Shown in pieces: positions 55,254-64,000 of a stretch of 64,000 nt of DNA (positions are counted from its first letter, which is position 1; each line of letters starts with the position of its first letter). Below the pieces are notes generated by a model. That model was given only the letters and a program-made list of their open reading frames with translations, made no database searches and had not been told where the DNA came from. Position numbers and translations under genes: made by a program. The stretch is from Dechloromonas agitata is5 (GTDB lineage Bacteria > Pseudomonadota > Gammaproteobacteria > Burkholderiales > Rhodocyclaceae), in assembly GCF_000519045.1 (NCBI RefSeq), contig NZ_KI912532.1, forward strand, positions 744,001-808,000, given 5' to 3'.

Positions 55254-56099
55254 ATGGAACTCATCCTGATTAGCGGCCTGTCCGGCTCCGGCAAGTCCGT
55301 CGCCCTGAACCTGCTGGAGGACTCCGGCTATTACTGCGTCGACAACCTGCCGGTGGTCATGCTGACGGTGCTCGCCCGCATGCTGAAGGAAGAGACCGTC
55401 CGCAAGGTCGCCGTCGCCATCGACGCCCGTTCCGGCCACGGCATCGAACTGCTCGCCGCCAAGATGGCCAGCCTGCAGGAATCCGGCATCAACCTGACCT
55501 TCCTCTTCCTGTACTCGAACGAGGAAACCCTGCTCAAGCGCTATTCCGAATCGCGCCGCCGCCATCCGCTGGCCAGCGCCGACCAGACGCTGGTCGAAGC
55601 CATCCGCGCCGAGCGCGACATGCTGGAGCCGATTTCCGGCCTCGGCCACCGCATCGACACCAGCGGCATGAAGGCCAACGGCCTGCGCGAATGGGTGCGC
55701 CAGTTCATCGAAGCCGAACCCGGCCAGGGCCTGACCCTGATGTTCGAATCCTTCGGCTTCAAGCACGGCATCCCGCTCGACGCCGACCTCGTCTTCGACG
55801 TACGCTGCCTGCCCAACCCGCACTACGACCCCGACCTGCGTCCGCTGACCGGCAAGGACCAGCCGGTCGTCGCCTTCCTCGAAGCCGAGGCGGAAGTCCG
55901 CCGCATGCGCGACGACATCGCCCGCTTCGTCGATACCTGGCTGCCCTGCTATATCCGCGACAACCGCAATTACCTGACGGTGGCCATCGGCTGCACTGGC
56001 GGCCAGCACCGCTCCGTCTACATGGCCGAATGGCTAGCCCGGAAATTTGCCGACCAGGCCCGGGTGCTCGTCCGCCACCGCACGCTGGCCGGCAGTTGA
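55254..56099 (+). CDS. rapZ: RapZ nucleotide-binding regulator
   Basis: RNase adapter/P-loop protein of 281 residues. Walker A is GLSGSGKS near the N-terminus, DNLPVVML follows, and the C-terminal domain has [10 protein letters not shown]. In enterobacteria RapZ guides RNase E to the GlmZ sRNA to control glucosamine-6-phosphate synthase; whether that role holds in betaproteobacteria is less certain. Usual neighbours hprK and ptsN are not here. Confidence 0.92.
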   Translation: MELILISGLSGSGKSVALNLLEDSGYYCVDNLPVVMLTVLARMLKEETVRKVAVAIDARSGHGIELLAAKMASLQESGINLTFLFLYSNEETLLKRYSESRRRHPLASADQTLVEAIRAERDMLEPISGLGHRIDTSGMKANGLREWVRQFIEAEPGQGLTLMFESFGFKHGIPLDADLVFDVRCLPNPHYDPDLRPLTGKDQPVVAFLEAEAEVRRMRDDIARFVDTWLPCYIRDNRNYLTVAIGCTGGQHRSVYMAEWLARKFADQARVLVRHRTLAGS

Positions 56100-56473
56100 A
56101 AGCGTGGCTGGCCCTGACCCGGCCAGGCGACTGGCTGGTCTTCCTGGTCAGTGCGGCGCTGGTCGGGATCAGCATCCCGCACTTCTGGCAGGGCGGCTTG
56201 GCCGACCGCGCCATCGTGCGACAGGAGGGCAGGGTGTTTGCCGAGCTCGATCTCAAGGCCCGCCGGCAACTCGCCGTCCCCGGCCCGCTCGGTACCACAC
56301 TGATTGCCATCGAACCCGGCCGCGCCCGCGTTGTGGCCGACCCCGGTCCACGCCAGTACTGCGTCCGGCAGGGCTGGCTGATGCGTCCTGGCGAAATCGC
56401 CATCTGTGCCCCGAATCGCGTCAGCCTGCAGATCACCGGCCGCACCAAGGTCTATGACTCGATCAGCTATTGA
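56096..56473 (+). CDS. NusG domain II-containing membrane-anchored protein
   Basis: Begins with TTG at 56096 overlapping the rapZ stop (TTGA); 125 residues. One N-terminal TM segment ([18 protein letters not shown]) is followed by an extracytoplasmic NusG-II beta domain ([26 protein letters not shown] ... [17 protein letters not shown]). Proteins of this kind often accompany Gx-type transporters or FMN-transferase genes. It overlaps the transporter gene by 20 bases. Confidence 0.78.
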   Translation: MKAWLALTRPGDWLVFLVSAALVGISIPHFWQGGLADRAIVRQEGRVFAELDLKARRQLAVPGPLGTTLIAIEPGRARVVADPGPRQYCVRQGWLMRPGEIAICAPNRVSLQITGRTKVYDSISY

Positions 56474-57092
56474 CCGGGCGCCTGACGCAACGGACGCCCT
56501 GCAGGGCAAGTTGAACGGAACAGGCGCAGCCAACCCGCAGCGAGGCGGCCCCGGGCTTCAACCCGGGGTGGTTCAGCTGCAGGTCACCGAAGAAGACCGC
56601 CGCGTCGCCTGGCTGGCCACGGCGGCGGTCGGCCTGTCATTGGTCGATGCGGCCATTCCGTCACCGCTGCCCGGCGTCAAGCCGGGGCTGGCCAACATCG
56701 TGACCTTGGTCGTGCTGCTGCGCTACGGCTGGGGTACGGCAGTCTGGGTCAGTGGCCTGCGCGTGCTGGCCGGCAGCCTGCTGCTCGGTTATTTCCTCGC
56801 CCCCGGATTCTTCCTGTCGCTCGCCGGCACGACGCTCAGCCTGCTCACCCTCGGCGCCGCCCGGCATTTGCCGAAGCGCTGGTTCGGCCCGGTCAGCCTG
56901 TCCATCCTCGCTGCCTTCGCTCACATCGGCGGCCAGTTGCTGCTCGCCCGTGCCTGGCTGATTCCGCACGATGGCGTCTTCCTGCTCACCCCGGTTTTCG
57001 CCGGAGCAGCCCTCGTCTTTGGCACCCTCAACGGCCTGATCGCGGCTAAACTGCTGGCTGAAACTCCGCCTTCGGAAACCGCCGATGTCTAA
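56454..57092 (+). CDS. Gx transporter family protein (HepS/PF07456 type)
   Basis: A 212-residue membrane protein with five to six TM segments and the characteristic start PSPLPGVKPGLANIVTLVVLL, as seen in proteins annotated heptaprenyl diphosphate synthase component I or Gx transporter. The first 55 residues are a non-conserved hydrophilic tail, so translation might begin further in, but the ATG at 56454 is the only clear start. Overlaps both neighbours. Confidence 0.8.
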   Translation: MTRSAIDRAPDATDALQGKLNGTGAANPQRGGPGLQPGVVQLQVTEEDRRVAWLATAAVGLSLVDAAIPSPLPGVKPGLANIVTLVVLLRYGWGTAVWVSGLRVLAGSLLLGYFLAPGFFLSLAGTTLSLLTLGAARHLPKRWFGPVSLSILAAFAHIGGQLLLARAWLIPHDGVFLLTPVFAGAALVFGTLNGLIAAKLLAETPPSETADV

Positions 57093-57696
57093 ATCCGTCT
57101 GCCTCGCCCTGACCGGTGCCTCCGGCATGCCTTACGGCCTACGCCTGCTCGACTGCCTGCTCGCCACCGACTGCCAGGTGCAGGTACTCTACTCGCAGGC
57201 TTCCCAGGTCGTCGCCCGACAGGAAATGGACTTCGACCTGCCCTCCCGCCCGGCCGAGGCCAAGGCCGCCCTGCTTGCCCGCTTTCCGCACGCCAACCCG
57301 GCCAAGCTGGCCGTCTACGGCCGCGAGGAATGGTTCGCCCCGGTCGCCTCCGGCTCCAACCCCCCGGATGCGATGATCGTCTGCCCGTGCAGCATGGGCA
57401 CCCTGGCCGCCATCGCCCAGGGCCTGGCCGACAACCTGATCGAACGCGCCGCCGATGTGGTGCTCAAGGAAGGCCGCAAGTTGGTGCTGGTGCCGCGCGA
57501 AACGCCGTTCTCGGCCATCCATCTCGAAAACATGCTGCGCCTCTCGCGCGCCGGCGCCGTCATCCTGCCACCCAGCCCGGGTTTCTACCACCACCCGCAA
57601 AGCGTCCAGGACATCGTCGACTTCGTCGTCGCCCGCGTCCTCGACCAGGTCGGCATAGCGCACCAACTGATGCAACGCTGGGGCGAGGCGCGCTGA
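57085..57696 (+). CDS. ubiX: Flavin prenyltransferase UbiX
   Basis: Makes prenylated FMN, the cofactor of the UbiD decarboxylase in ubiquinone synthesis. The 203-residue protein begins VCLALTGASGMPYGLRLLDCLL, the FMN-binding start, and has MIVCPCSMGTLAAIAQGLADNLIERAADVVLKEGRKLVLVPRETPFSAIHLENML, a highly conserved stretch. It shares its stop with the ATG of the LON-domain gene. It complements the ubiU-ubiV-ubiT genes elsewhere in the window. Confidence 0.94.
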   Translation: MSKSVCLALTGASGMPYGLRLLDCLLATDCQVQVLYSQASQVVARQEMDFDLPSRPAEAKAALLARFPHANPAKLAVYGREEWFAPVASGSNPPDAMIVCPCSMGTLAAIAQGLADNLIERAADVVLKEGRKLVLVPRETPFSAIHLENMLRLSRAGAVILPPSPGFYHHPQSVQDIVDFVVARVLDQVGIAHQLMQRWGEAR

Positions 57697-58328
57697 TGGG
57701 CTGGTTCGATTTCATGCGCTCGCCGGGCGGCACCTCGATCGAAACGCTGAGCATCCCGCTCTTTCCGCTCAATACCGTCCTGTTCCCCGGCGGCCTGCAG
57801 CCGCTCAAGATCTTCGAGCAACGTTACCTCGACATGGCCGCTGCCTGCCTGAAAGACGACCGCCCGTTCGGCATCTGCCTGATCGACAAGGGCGGCGAAG
57901 TCGGCCAGGCGGCCACGCCGCACGCCGTCGGTACGCTGGCCAGCATCGCCAACTGGGAAATGGAGCAGCTCGGCATCCTGATGATCACCGCCCAGGGTGG
58001 CCGGCGCTTCCGCATCATCGACAGCCACATCGGCCCCGGTAACCTGCTCGCCGGCACCGTCGAACTGCTGCCCGAAATCCCGACCGTGCCGCTGCCGCAG
58101 GAACGCGAACGCCTGTTGCCCCTGCTCCAGCGCATCGTCAGCGATCTCGGCCCGGAGCGCATCCCGCAGCCTCATCGCTACGACGACGCCGAATGGGTCG
58201 GCTACCGGATCACCGAAGTCCTGCCCATCCAGAACCTGGCCAAGCAGAAACTGCTCGAACTGGACGACCCGCTCGTCCGGCTGGAGATTCTGGAGAAATA
58301 CCTCAGTCAGCGGAAACTGATCGGTTGA
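57696..58328 (+). CDS. LON substrate-binding domain protein
   Basis: A 210-residue protein consisting of only the N-terminal (substrate-binding) domain of Lon: SIPLFPLNTVLFPGGLQPLKIFEQRYLDM and FGICLIDKGGEVG, then a helical tail. No ATPase or protease domain. Such stand-alone proteins are widespread and uncharacterised. Starts on the last base of ubiX. Confidence 0.85.
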   Translation: MGWFDFMRSPGGTSIETLSIPLFPLNTVLFPGGLQPLKIFEQRYLDMAAACLKDDRPFGICLIDKGGEVGQAATPHAVGTLASIANWEMEQLGILMITAQGGRRFRIIDSHIGPGNLLAGTVELLPEIPTVPLPQERERLLPLLQRIVSDLGPERIPQPHRYDDAEWVGYRITEVLPIQNLAKQKLLELDDPLVRLEILEKYLSQRKLIG

Positions 58329-58338
58329 GCAGTCCGGC

Positions 58339-59658
<1,320 letters not shown>

Positions 59659-59676
59659 GGTGGGTCTTTCTCGGTA

Positions 59677-62600
59677 TCAGTCATTGATAAGGGCGCGCAG
59701 GCGCCCCAGGGCAATCTCAAATTGAAAGGTCTTGACCAGATCGGCGATATCGTTGATTTCGGGCGCGATATCGGTGTTGGCCGCCTGGCGCTGCAAGGCA
59801 TCGAAATGCTGCAAGGCATCGAACTTGCCGGATTCGAGGAGCGGGGTGAGTGCCTCGATCGCCGTCCGCAAGGCGACGCGATCGAAGGTTCCGCACTTTT
59901 CGACCGCCTCGCCCGTTGCTCCGTCGGCCGGTAGCGCCGCGTTCAATCGCTCGGCCAGCATCTGGCGCAGATCGGAAACGACAACCGGCTTGGGCAGAAA
60001 GTGATCCATGCCACTTTCCAGGCAGCGCTGCCGATCCTCTGCAAAAGCCGAGGCGCTGATTGCGGCGATGGGGACGCGCGGCAGCCCGGTTGACGACTCC
60101 CATGCCCGAATCTTTCGGGCTGCGCTGTGGCCATCGAGTTCCGGCATCAGGCAATCCATCATGATGAGATCGGGACGAGGGTGTGCGATGGCCGCGTCGA
60201 ACGCCTCGTAGCCGTTCCTGGCGAAAGCGACCTCGAGGCCCAGGCGGGTCAGCACGGTGCCGAGCACCTTGCGCTCCAGGGCATTGTCCTCGACCACCAG
60301 AACCCGCCCCTGGAAACTGGCAACGAGCCCAGCTGCTTCCAACTTGCCGGGCACGGCTGTATCCCCCGGCACAGCGCCCGCCACGGGAACGAGACAGACG
60401 CGGAACCACAGGCGGCTGCCCCTGCCCTCCTCGCTCGTCAAGCCGACCTCGCCGCCCATCAGCTCCGCCAGGTGGCGAACGATGGACAAGCCCAGCCCGC
60501 TTCCGCCGAAGCGCCGGGTCGTCGAACTGTCGGCTTGCGTGAAGGCCTGGAACAACGAGGCTTGCTTGTCACGGGGAATGCCGATTCCCGTATCGGTCAC
60601 GGCGAATTCGAGCCTGGCACCCCGTTCATCGCGTCCGATTTCGCTGATCTGAATGGCGATCGAACCGCTCGGGGTGAATTTCAGGGCATTCGCCACCAGG
60701 TTGGCGAGCATCTGTTGCAAGCGGAAGGCATCCGCCAGATAGTGCTGCGCCGAAGGGCCATCCCACACGGCGCTCATCGCCAATCCCTTGGCGTGCGCAT
60801 TGCCCTGGAAGAGACCCTGGATGTCCTGCAGCAGCTGTTGCGGCAGCCAGGGCCGATTGTCGAGTTCGATGCGCCCCGCCTCGACCTTCGCCAGGTCGAG
60901 CAGGTCATTGAGGATCGCCAGCAGGCCGCTGCCCGACTCGAGGATGACGCGGCCGTAATCCCGGCAGCGGGGGTCGGCCATTTCCGGACTGGCCAGCACC
61001 TGGGCCATGCCGAGGATGCTGTTGAGCGGCGTGCGAATCTCGTGGCTCATCGTCGCGAGAAACTCGCTCTTGGCCCGGTTGGCGGCCTCGGCCGCCTGTT
61101 TGGCCTGCATGAACTCGGTGATATCGACCCGGAAGCCGACCGTCGAACCATCGGTGGTTTTCCGTTCGCGCACATCCAGCCAGCGGCCATCCGGCAGCTT
61201 CTGGATGAAATTGGCCTCGGTCTGACGGTGAGCGGCAAGGCGCCGCTGAATCCAGGCCTCCGGGTCGTCTACCGCCTCCGGATATTGGCCATGGGCGACG
61301 CCGTAGCGCACGATCTCCTCGAAGGTCGAACCCGGCGCGAAAGCCGACCCCGAAATGGGGTAAAGCAGCCGATATTGCTCGTTGCACCACGTCAGACGAT
61401 CGTTCGCGTCATAGACCGAGAACCCCTCCCCGATCGCTTCGATCGCCGAATGCAGCACCCCCTCCAGGTAGCGGCGCTGCTCGTCAGCCTGCTTTTGGGC
61501 CGTGATATCGAGGTGCACCCCGTACATGGCGAGCGGCCGGTGCGCTTCGCTCCAGTCGATGACCTTGCCGCGCAACTGTAGCCAGACCCAGTGGCCGTCG
61601 GCATGTCGAATACGGTATTCGATCTCGAGGCGCTCGCTGTCACCCGTCAGATGCTCGGCCAGACGGCCCTCGAACAGCATCCGGTCATCCGGGTGTATGC
61701 GATCTCGCCAAACCTGCAGATGATCGTCCCCGAACGCTTTCAGCGAACAGCCGACCATGCGCGCGGAGGCATCGTCCAGTATCAACCGCCCGGCAGCGAC
61801 ATCCCACTCCCAGGGGCCGGCCCCGGTGCCGGACAAGACGTTGATCAGCCGGTTCCGGTCGCGGGCGATTTCCTGCTCCTGCTGGCGCAGCGCGGTGATA
61901 TCCCGCTTGATGGCGACATAGTGCGTCACCTCCCCGCCGGCATTGCGCAGCGATGAGATGCACACCTGCTCGATATACTCGTCGCCCGTCTTGCGCCGGT
62001 TGATGAATTCACCTTGCCAAACCTGGCCCTCATCCAGCGCCTGCCACATCGCCTGCTTCGTTTCGGGCGGTGTCCGGCCCGAACCGAGAAACACGGCATG
62101 ACGGCCCATGACATCCGCCGCCAAGTATCCCGAGGTCTGCGTGAACGCCGGATTGACATAGACGATCCGCGTCTCGCGGTCCGTCATCACAATCGCCTCC
62201 GGGCTTTGCTCGATGACCTGCGAAAGGCGTCGCGCCTCCTCTTCGGCCCGATGGCGCGTCGTGATGTCGCGACCGAGCACGATGAAACGGTGGCCAGCTT
62301 GCCCGGCGGCATCCTTCCGTGCGACGGAGAGCTCGAACCAGGCATCGCCTTGTACCAAGGGCAGCTTGATCACCTTCCCGTAACTGGTGCCCTGCACCGC
62401 AGCCTCGGCCAGTGCCTGAAGCACGATTGTCGCTGCCGGCTCCGGCAGCATGTCGCCCGCCTTGCGACCGAGCAAGTCCTGGCGGGGCGCGATGAGCAGG
62501 CCTTCGTCATGGCAGCGGATAGCGAGGAAAGTACCCGCCTCGTCCATCTCGAACAAGGTATCCGGAATAGCGGCCAGGGTTGCATCGAGTTCATCCTGGC

Positions 62601-63186
62601 TTTGCTTCAGCTGCTGATTCTTGCCGGCCAGATCAGCCGCCATGTCACGCGCCTTCTGCTCGGCATCTGCGGCATTCTTCAGCAACAGATTCTGGACCAG
62701 GCGACCAATGGTCAGCAGAACCAGCAGGATCACCGTGACGTGTATGCCCAGCCGGCTCTGGAAGGCATTGGGAAAGCGGTAAAGGATCAGGACGACGGTG
62801 AAGGAAAATACGAACAGGGCCCAGCGCACATGGGTTACCGCCAGGGCCAGGATGAAGGGAATCCAGATCGCCTGCGGCACCGAAGAATCGAAGGCCTCTG
62901 CTTTCAGGCCCGCCGCCACGGTCACCACCGCAATCAGCGTGCTCAGTTTCAACGCCAGCGCATTGCCCCGCAGGTAGCTCAAGAAAAGCGCCACCGCCAT
63001 CACGAGACCAAGCAAGACTCCGTAGAAACGGAAATGGAAGTCGCTGCTGCCCACCAGGGGATGGGTTTCCGGGTGGTAATGGGCAATGAACGCGCTGACC
63101 ACCATGACCCCCACCATGACGGTGAAGAAGCCCAGGGCCGCGAGGTTGTAGCTTCTTTGATCGATTTGGCGAGAAAACAACTTCAT
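59677..63186 (-). CDS. Membrane hybrid histidine kinase with several PAS domains
   Basis: A 1169-residue sensor kinase. About six TM helices occupy residues 15-170; then four PAS/PAC units (about 195-700; for example [36 protein letters not shown]); HisKA with the phospho-His in [18 protein letters not shown] ATPase ([29 protein letters not shown]); and a receiver ([28 protein letters not shown]). The last 90 residues are helical but show no HxxKG phosphotransfer motif, so phosphoryl groups must pass elsewhere, probably to the adjacent receiver-PAS-GGDEF protein. Confidence 0.9.
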   Translation of the reverse strand: MKLFSRQIDQRSYNLAALGFFTVMVGVMVVSAFIAHYHPETHPLVGSSDFHFRFYGVLLGLVMAVALFLSYLRGNALALKLSTLIAVVTVAAGLKAEAFDSSVPQAIWIPFILALAVTHVRWALFVFSFTVVLILYRFPNAFQSRLGIHVTVILLVLLTIGRLVQNLLLKNAADAEQKARDMAADLAGKNQQLKQSQDELDATLAAIPDTLFEMDEAGTFLAIRCHDEGLLIAPRQDLLGRKAGDMLPEPAATIVLQALAEAAVQGTSYGKVIKLPLVQGDAWFELSVARKDAAGQAGHRFIVLGRDITTRHRAEEEARRLSQVIEQSPEAIVMTDRETRIVYVNPAFTQTSGYLAADVMGRHAVFLGSGRTPPETKQAMWQALDEGQVWQGEFINRRKTGDEYIEQVCISSLRNAGGEVTHYVAIKRDITALRQQEQEIARDRNRLINVLSGTGAGPWEWDVAAGRLILDDASARMVGCSLKAFGDDHLQVWRDRIHPDDRMLFEGRLAEHLTGDSERLEIEYRIRHADGHWVWLQLRGKVIDWSEAHRPLAMYGVHLDITAQKQADEQRRYLEGVLHSAIEAIGEGFSVYDANDRLTWCNEQYRLLYPISGSAFAPGSTFEEIVRYGVAHGQYPEAVDDPEAWIQRRLAAHRQTEANFIQKLPDGRWLDVRERKTTDGSTVGFRVDITEFMQAKQAAEAANRAKSEFLATMSHEIRTPLNSILGMAQVLASPEMADPRCRDYGRVILESGSGLLAILNDLLDLAKVEAGRIELDNRPWLPQQLLQDIQGLFQGNAHAKGLAMSAVWDGPSAQHYLADAFRLQQMLANLVANALKFTPSGSIAIQISEIGRDERGARLEFAVTDTGIGIPRDKQASLFQAFTQADSSTTRRFGGSGLGLSIVRHLAELMGGEVGLTSEEGRGSRLWFRVCLVPVAGAVPGDTAVPGKLEAAGLVASFQGRVLVVEDNALERKVLGTVLTRLGLEVAFARNGYEAFDAAIAHPRPDLIMMDCLMPELDGHSAARKIRAWESSTGLPRVPIAAISASAFAEDRQRCLESGMDHFLPKPVVVSDLRQMLAERLNAALPADGATGEAVEKCGTFDRVALRTAIEALTPLLESGKFDALQHFDALQRQAANTDIAPEINDIADLVKTFQFEIALGRLRALIND

Positions 63187-63422
63187 GGCTTCCTTGGCTG
63201 ATCTGGCCGGCGCGAGCCCCCTCTCCAGCCAATTTTCCAGGCACGAATCAGGTCGCCAGCGTAAGTTGCGCTTTCACCCAATATAACAAATTCATCATAT
63301 TTATACCAGATATTTTATTTTTAGCGTGCGTGCTATTTTGTGCTGCACGAACAATTCACCGCGCCAGCAAAAAGGCTCGCTGCCCATGACAGGTGATAGT
63401 TCACGCGGCCAATCCAGCGCGA
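63187..63422. other. AT-rich intergenic region upstream of the hybrid kinase
   Basis: About 235 bases with an AT-rich block near 63280-63345 that should hold the promoter for the leftward kinase-cyclase pair. No gene is visible. Confidence 0.4.
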
Positions 63423-63665
63423 ATGAACATGGGCTTAACCATCACCGGCAACCTGAAAAACGGGAACGCGGACAGGGGTTTCGGTTTCATCACACCGCTC
63501 AACGGCGGCCGGGATATCTTCGTGCACATCGCGGCTTACCCGAAACGGGGTAGCCCGCCCAAAGCAAAGGTTTTCCAGCCGAACTGCCCGAACACGGAAA
63601 GGGGGGGCGACAAGAACGGAACTCCGTGCGAATCGCAGTGGTGCAAAAACCCGTTTGCCGAGTGA
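63423..63665 (+). pseudogene. Decayed cold-shock-domain gene
   Basis: From the ATG at 63423 the frame starts like a cold-shock domain: LTITGNLKNGNADRGFGFITPLNGGRDIFVHIAAYPKRG, including the RNP-like GFGFI and FVHI motifs. After about residue 45 the expected strands do not follow; the tail KNGTPCESQWCKNPFAE has no family character. The gene seems frameshifted or cut, leaving an 80-residue remnant. A GTG at 63393 is an alternative start. Confidence 0.5.
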
Positions 63666-63759
63666 GCCGAGGGTCGGCCAAAAATCTTCCAGGCAGCAAA
63701 AAGGCCAACCGGAATGGCTGGCCTAGTCAATTGAAAACACTGGATATTTCAGGATTTTC

Positions 63760-63833
63760 TGGAGCGGGCGAAGGGAATCGAACCCTCGGCATCAGCTTGG
63801 GAAGCTGAGGTATTACCATTATACGACGCCCGC
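63760..63833 (-). tRNA. tRNA-Gly (anticodon CCC)
   Basis: The minus strand folds as a complete cloverleaf of 74 bases: acceptor GCGGGCG / CGCCCGC, discriminator T and encoded CCA, D arm with TATAATGGTAATA, anticodon stem TCAGC/GCTGA with loop TTCCCAA (anticodon CCC, reading GGG), and T loop TTCGATT. It lies 47 bases from the flavin reductase end. Confidence 0.95.
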
Positions 63834-63880
63834 TCTGGGCAAGAAGGCTGCATTCTAAGCGCAGAAGGCAGCCGGTTCAA

Positions 63881-64000
63881 TCACTCCTGATCGGCAGCCA
63901 GGCGGCCGTAGCGCCCGGCATGAAAGAGCAGCGGGGCAAGATCGGGGGTTTCGGCAAAGCGTTCGACGCGGCCGATGAAGATGGTGTGATCCCCGCCGGC
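63881..64000 (-). CDS. Flavin reductase-family protein (partial, C-terminus only)
   Basis: The last 39 residues of a gene entering from the right edge: GDHTIFIGRVERFAETPDLAPLLFHAGRYGRLAADQE. The GDHTIFIGRV strand and the C-terminal LLFHAGRYGRL are typical of FMN reductase (RutF/HpaC-like) domain proteins. The rest of the gene is beyond the window. Confidence 0.8.
   Translation of the reverse strand, partial: AGGDHTIFIGRVERFAETPDLAPLLFHAGRYGRLAADQE

Overview
The window looks like chromosome of a high-GC, Gram-negative betaproteobacterium. The combination of a class I PHA synthase, anaerobic ubiquinone genes (ubiU, ubiV, ubiT), a LiuR-type leucine operon, an mreBCD-mrdAB-rlpA cell-wall cluster and gatCAB suggests the Rhodocyclales (Dechloromonas/Azonexus-like). 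That placement is inferred from gene content, not from a search.

Region 1 (1 to about 4.25 kb) is signalling: a STAS protein running off the left edge, a methyl-accepting chemotaxis-type transducer and a CheY-like receiver on the minus strand; then, divergently, a DNA-binding HTH-EAL-HDOD protein and a second receiver.

Region 2 (about 4.25 to 16.76 kb) is accessory DNA with lower GC and mostly unrecognised genes. It holds a C5-cytosine methyltransferase with an extra C-terminal domain and, directly downstream on the same strand, about 1 kb without a protein gene that is dense in perfect hairpins and ends in a GNRA-capped terminal hairpin. It also has two unknown proteins facing each other, a HEPN-motif protein, a small membrane-protein operon with a frameshift, and a large serine recombinase. 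The recombinase end lies against exodeoxyribonuclease III, which is cut short before its catalytic SDH motif. The missing piece of that gene is not in the window, so the island may reach past the left edge.

Region 3 (17.4 to 36.9 kb) is core chromosome: pyrE, gatCAB, mreBCD, mrdA-rodA-rlpA, a receiver/anti-sigma-kinase protein, ubiU-ubiV-ubiT, a PAS-PP2C phosphatase, phaC and a metallo-beta-lactamase-fold hydrolase.

Region 4 (37.0 to 50.7 kb) is a leucine/isovalerate degradation cluster led by a MerR-type LiuR. It encodes isovaleryl-CoA dehydrogenase, methylcrotonyl-CoA carboxylase (both subunits), methylglutaconyl-CoA hydratase and HMG-CoA lyase, together taking isovaleryl-CoA to acetoacetate and acetyl-CoA. 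Within it lie a thiolase, a second acyl-CoA dehydrogenase, a transporter, an isomerase, a LOG protein and an unusual GNAT-carbonic anhydrase fusion that could supply bicarbonate to the carboxylase.

Region 5 (50.7 to 64 kb) has small metal/cysteine proteins, a second metallo-beta-lactamase-fold hydrolase, DJ-1 and ribbon-helix-helix proteins, an M20 amidohydrolase, rapZ, a NusG-II/Gx-transporter/ubiX/LON run, a diguanylate cyclase next to a large hybrid histidine kinase, a decayed cold-shock gene, tRNA-Gly(CCC) and the end of a flavin reductase gene.
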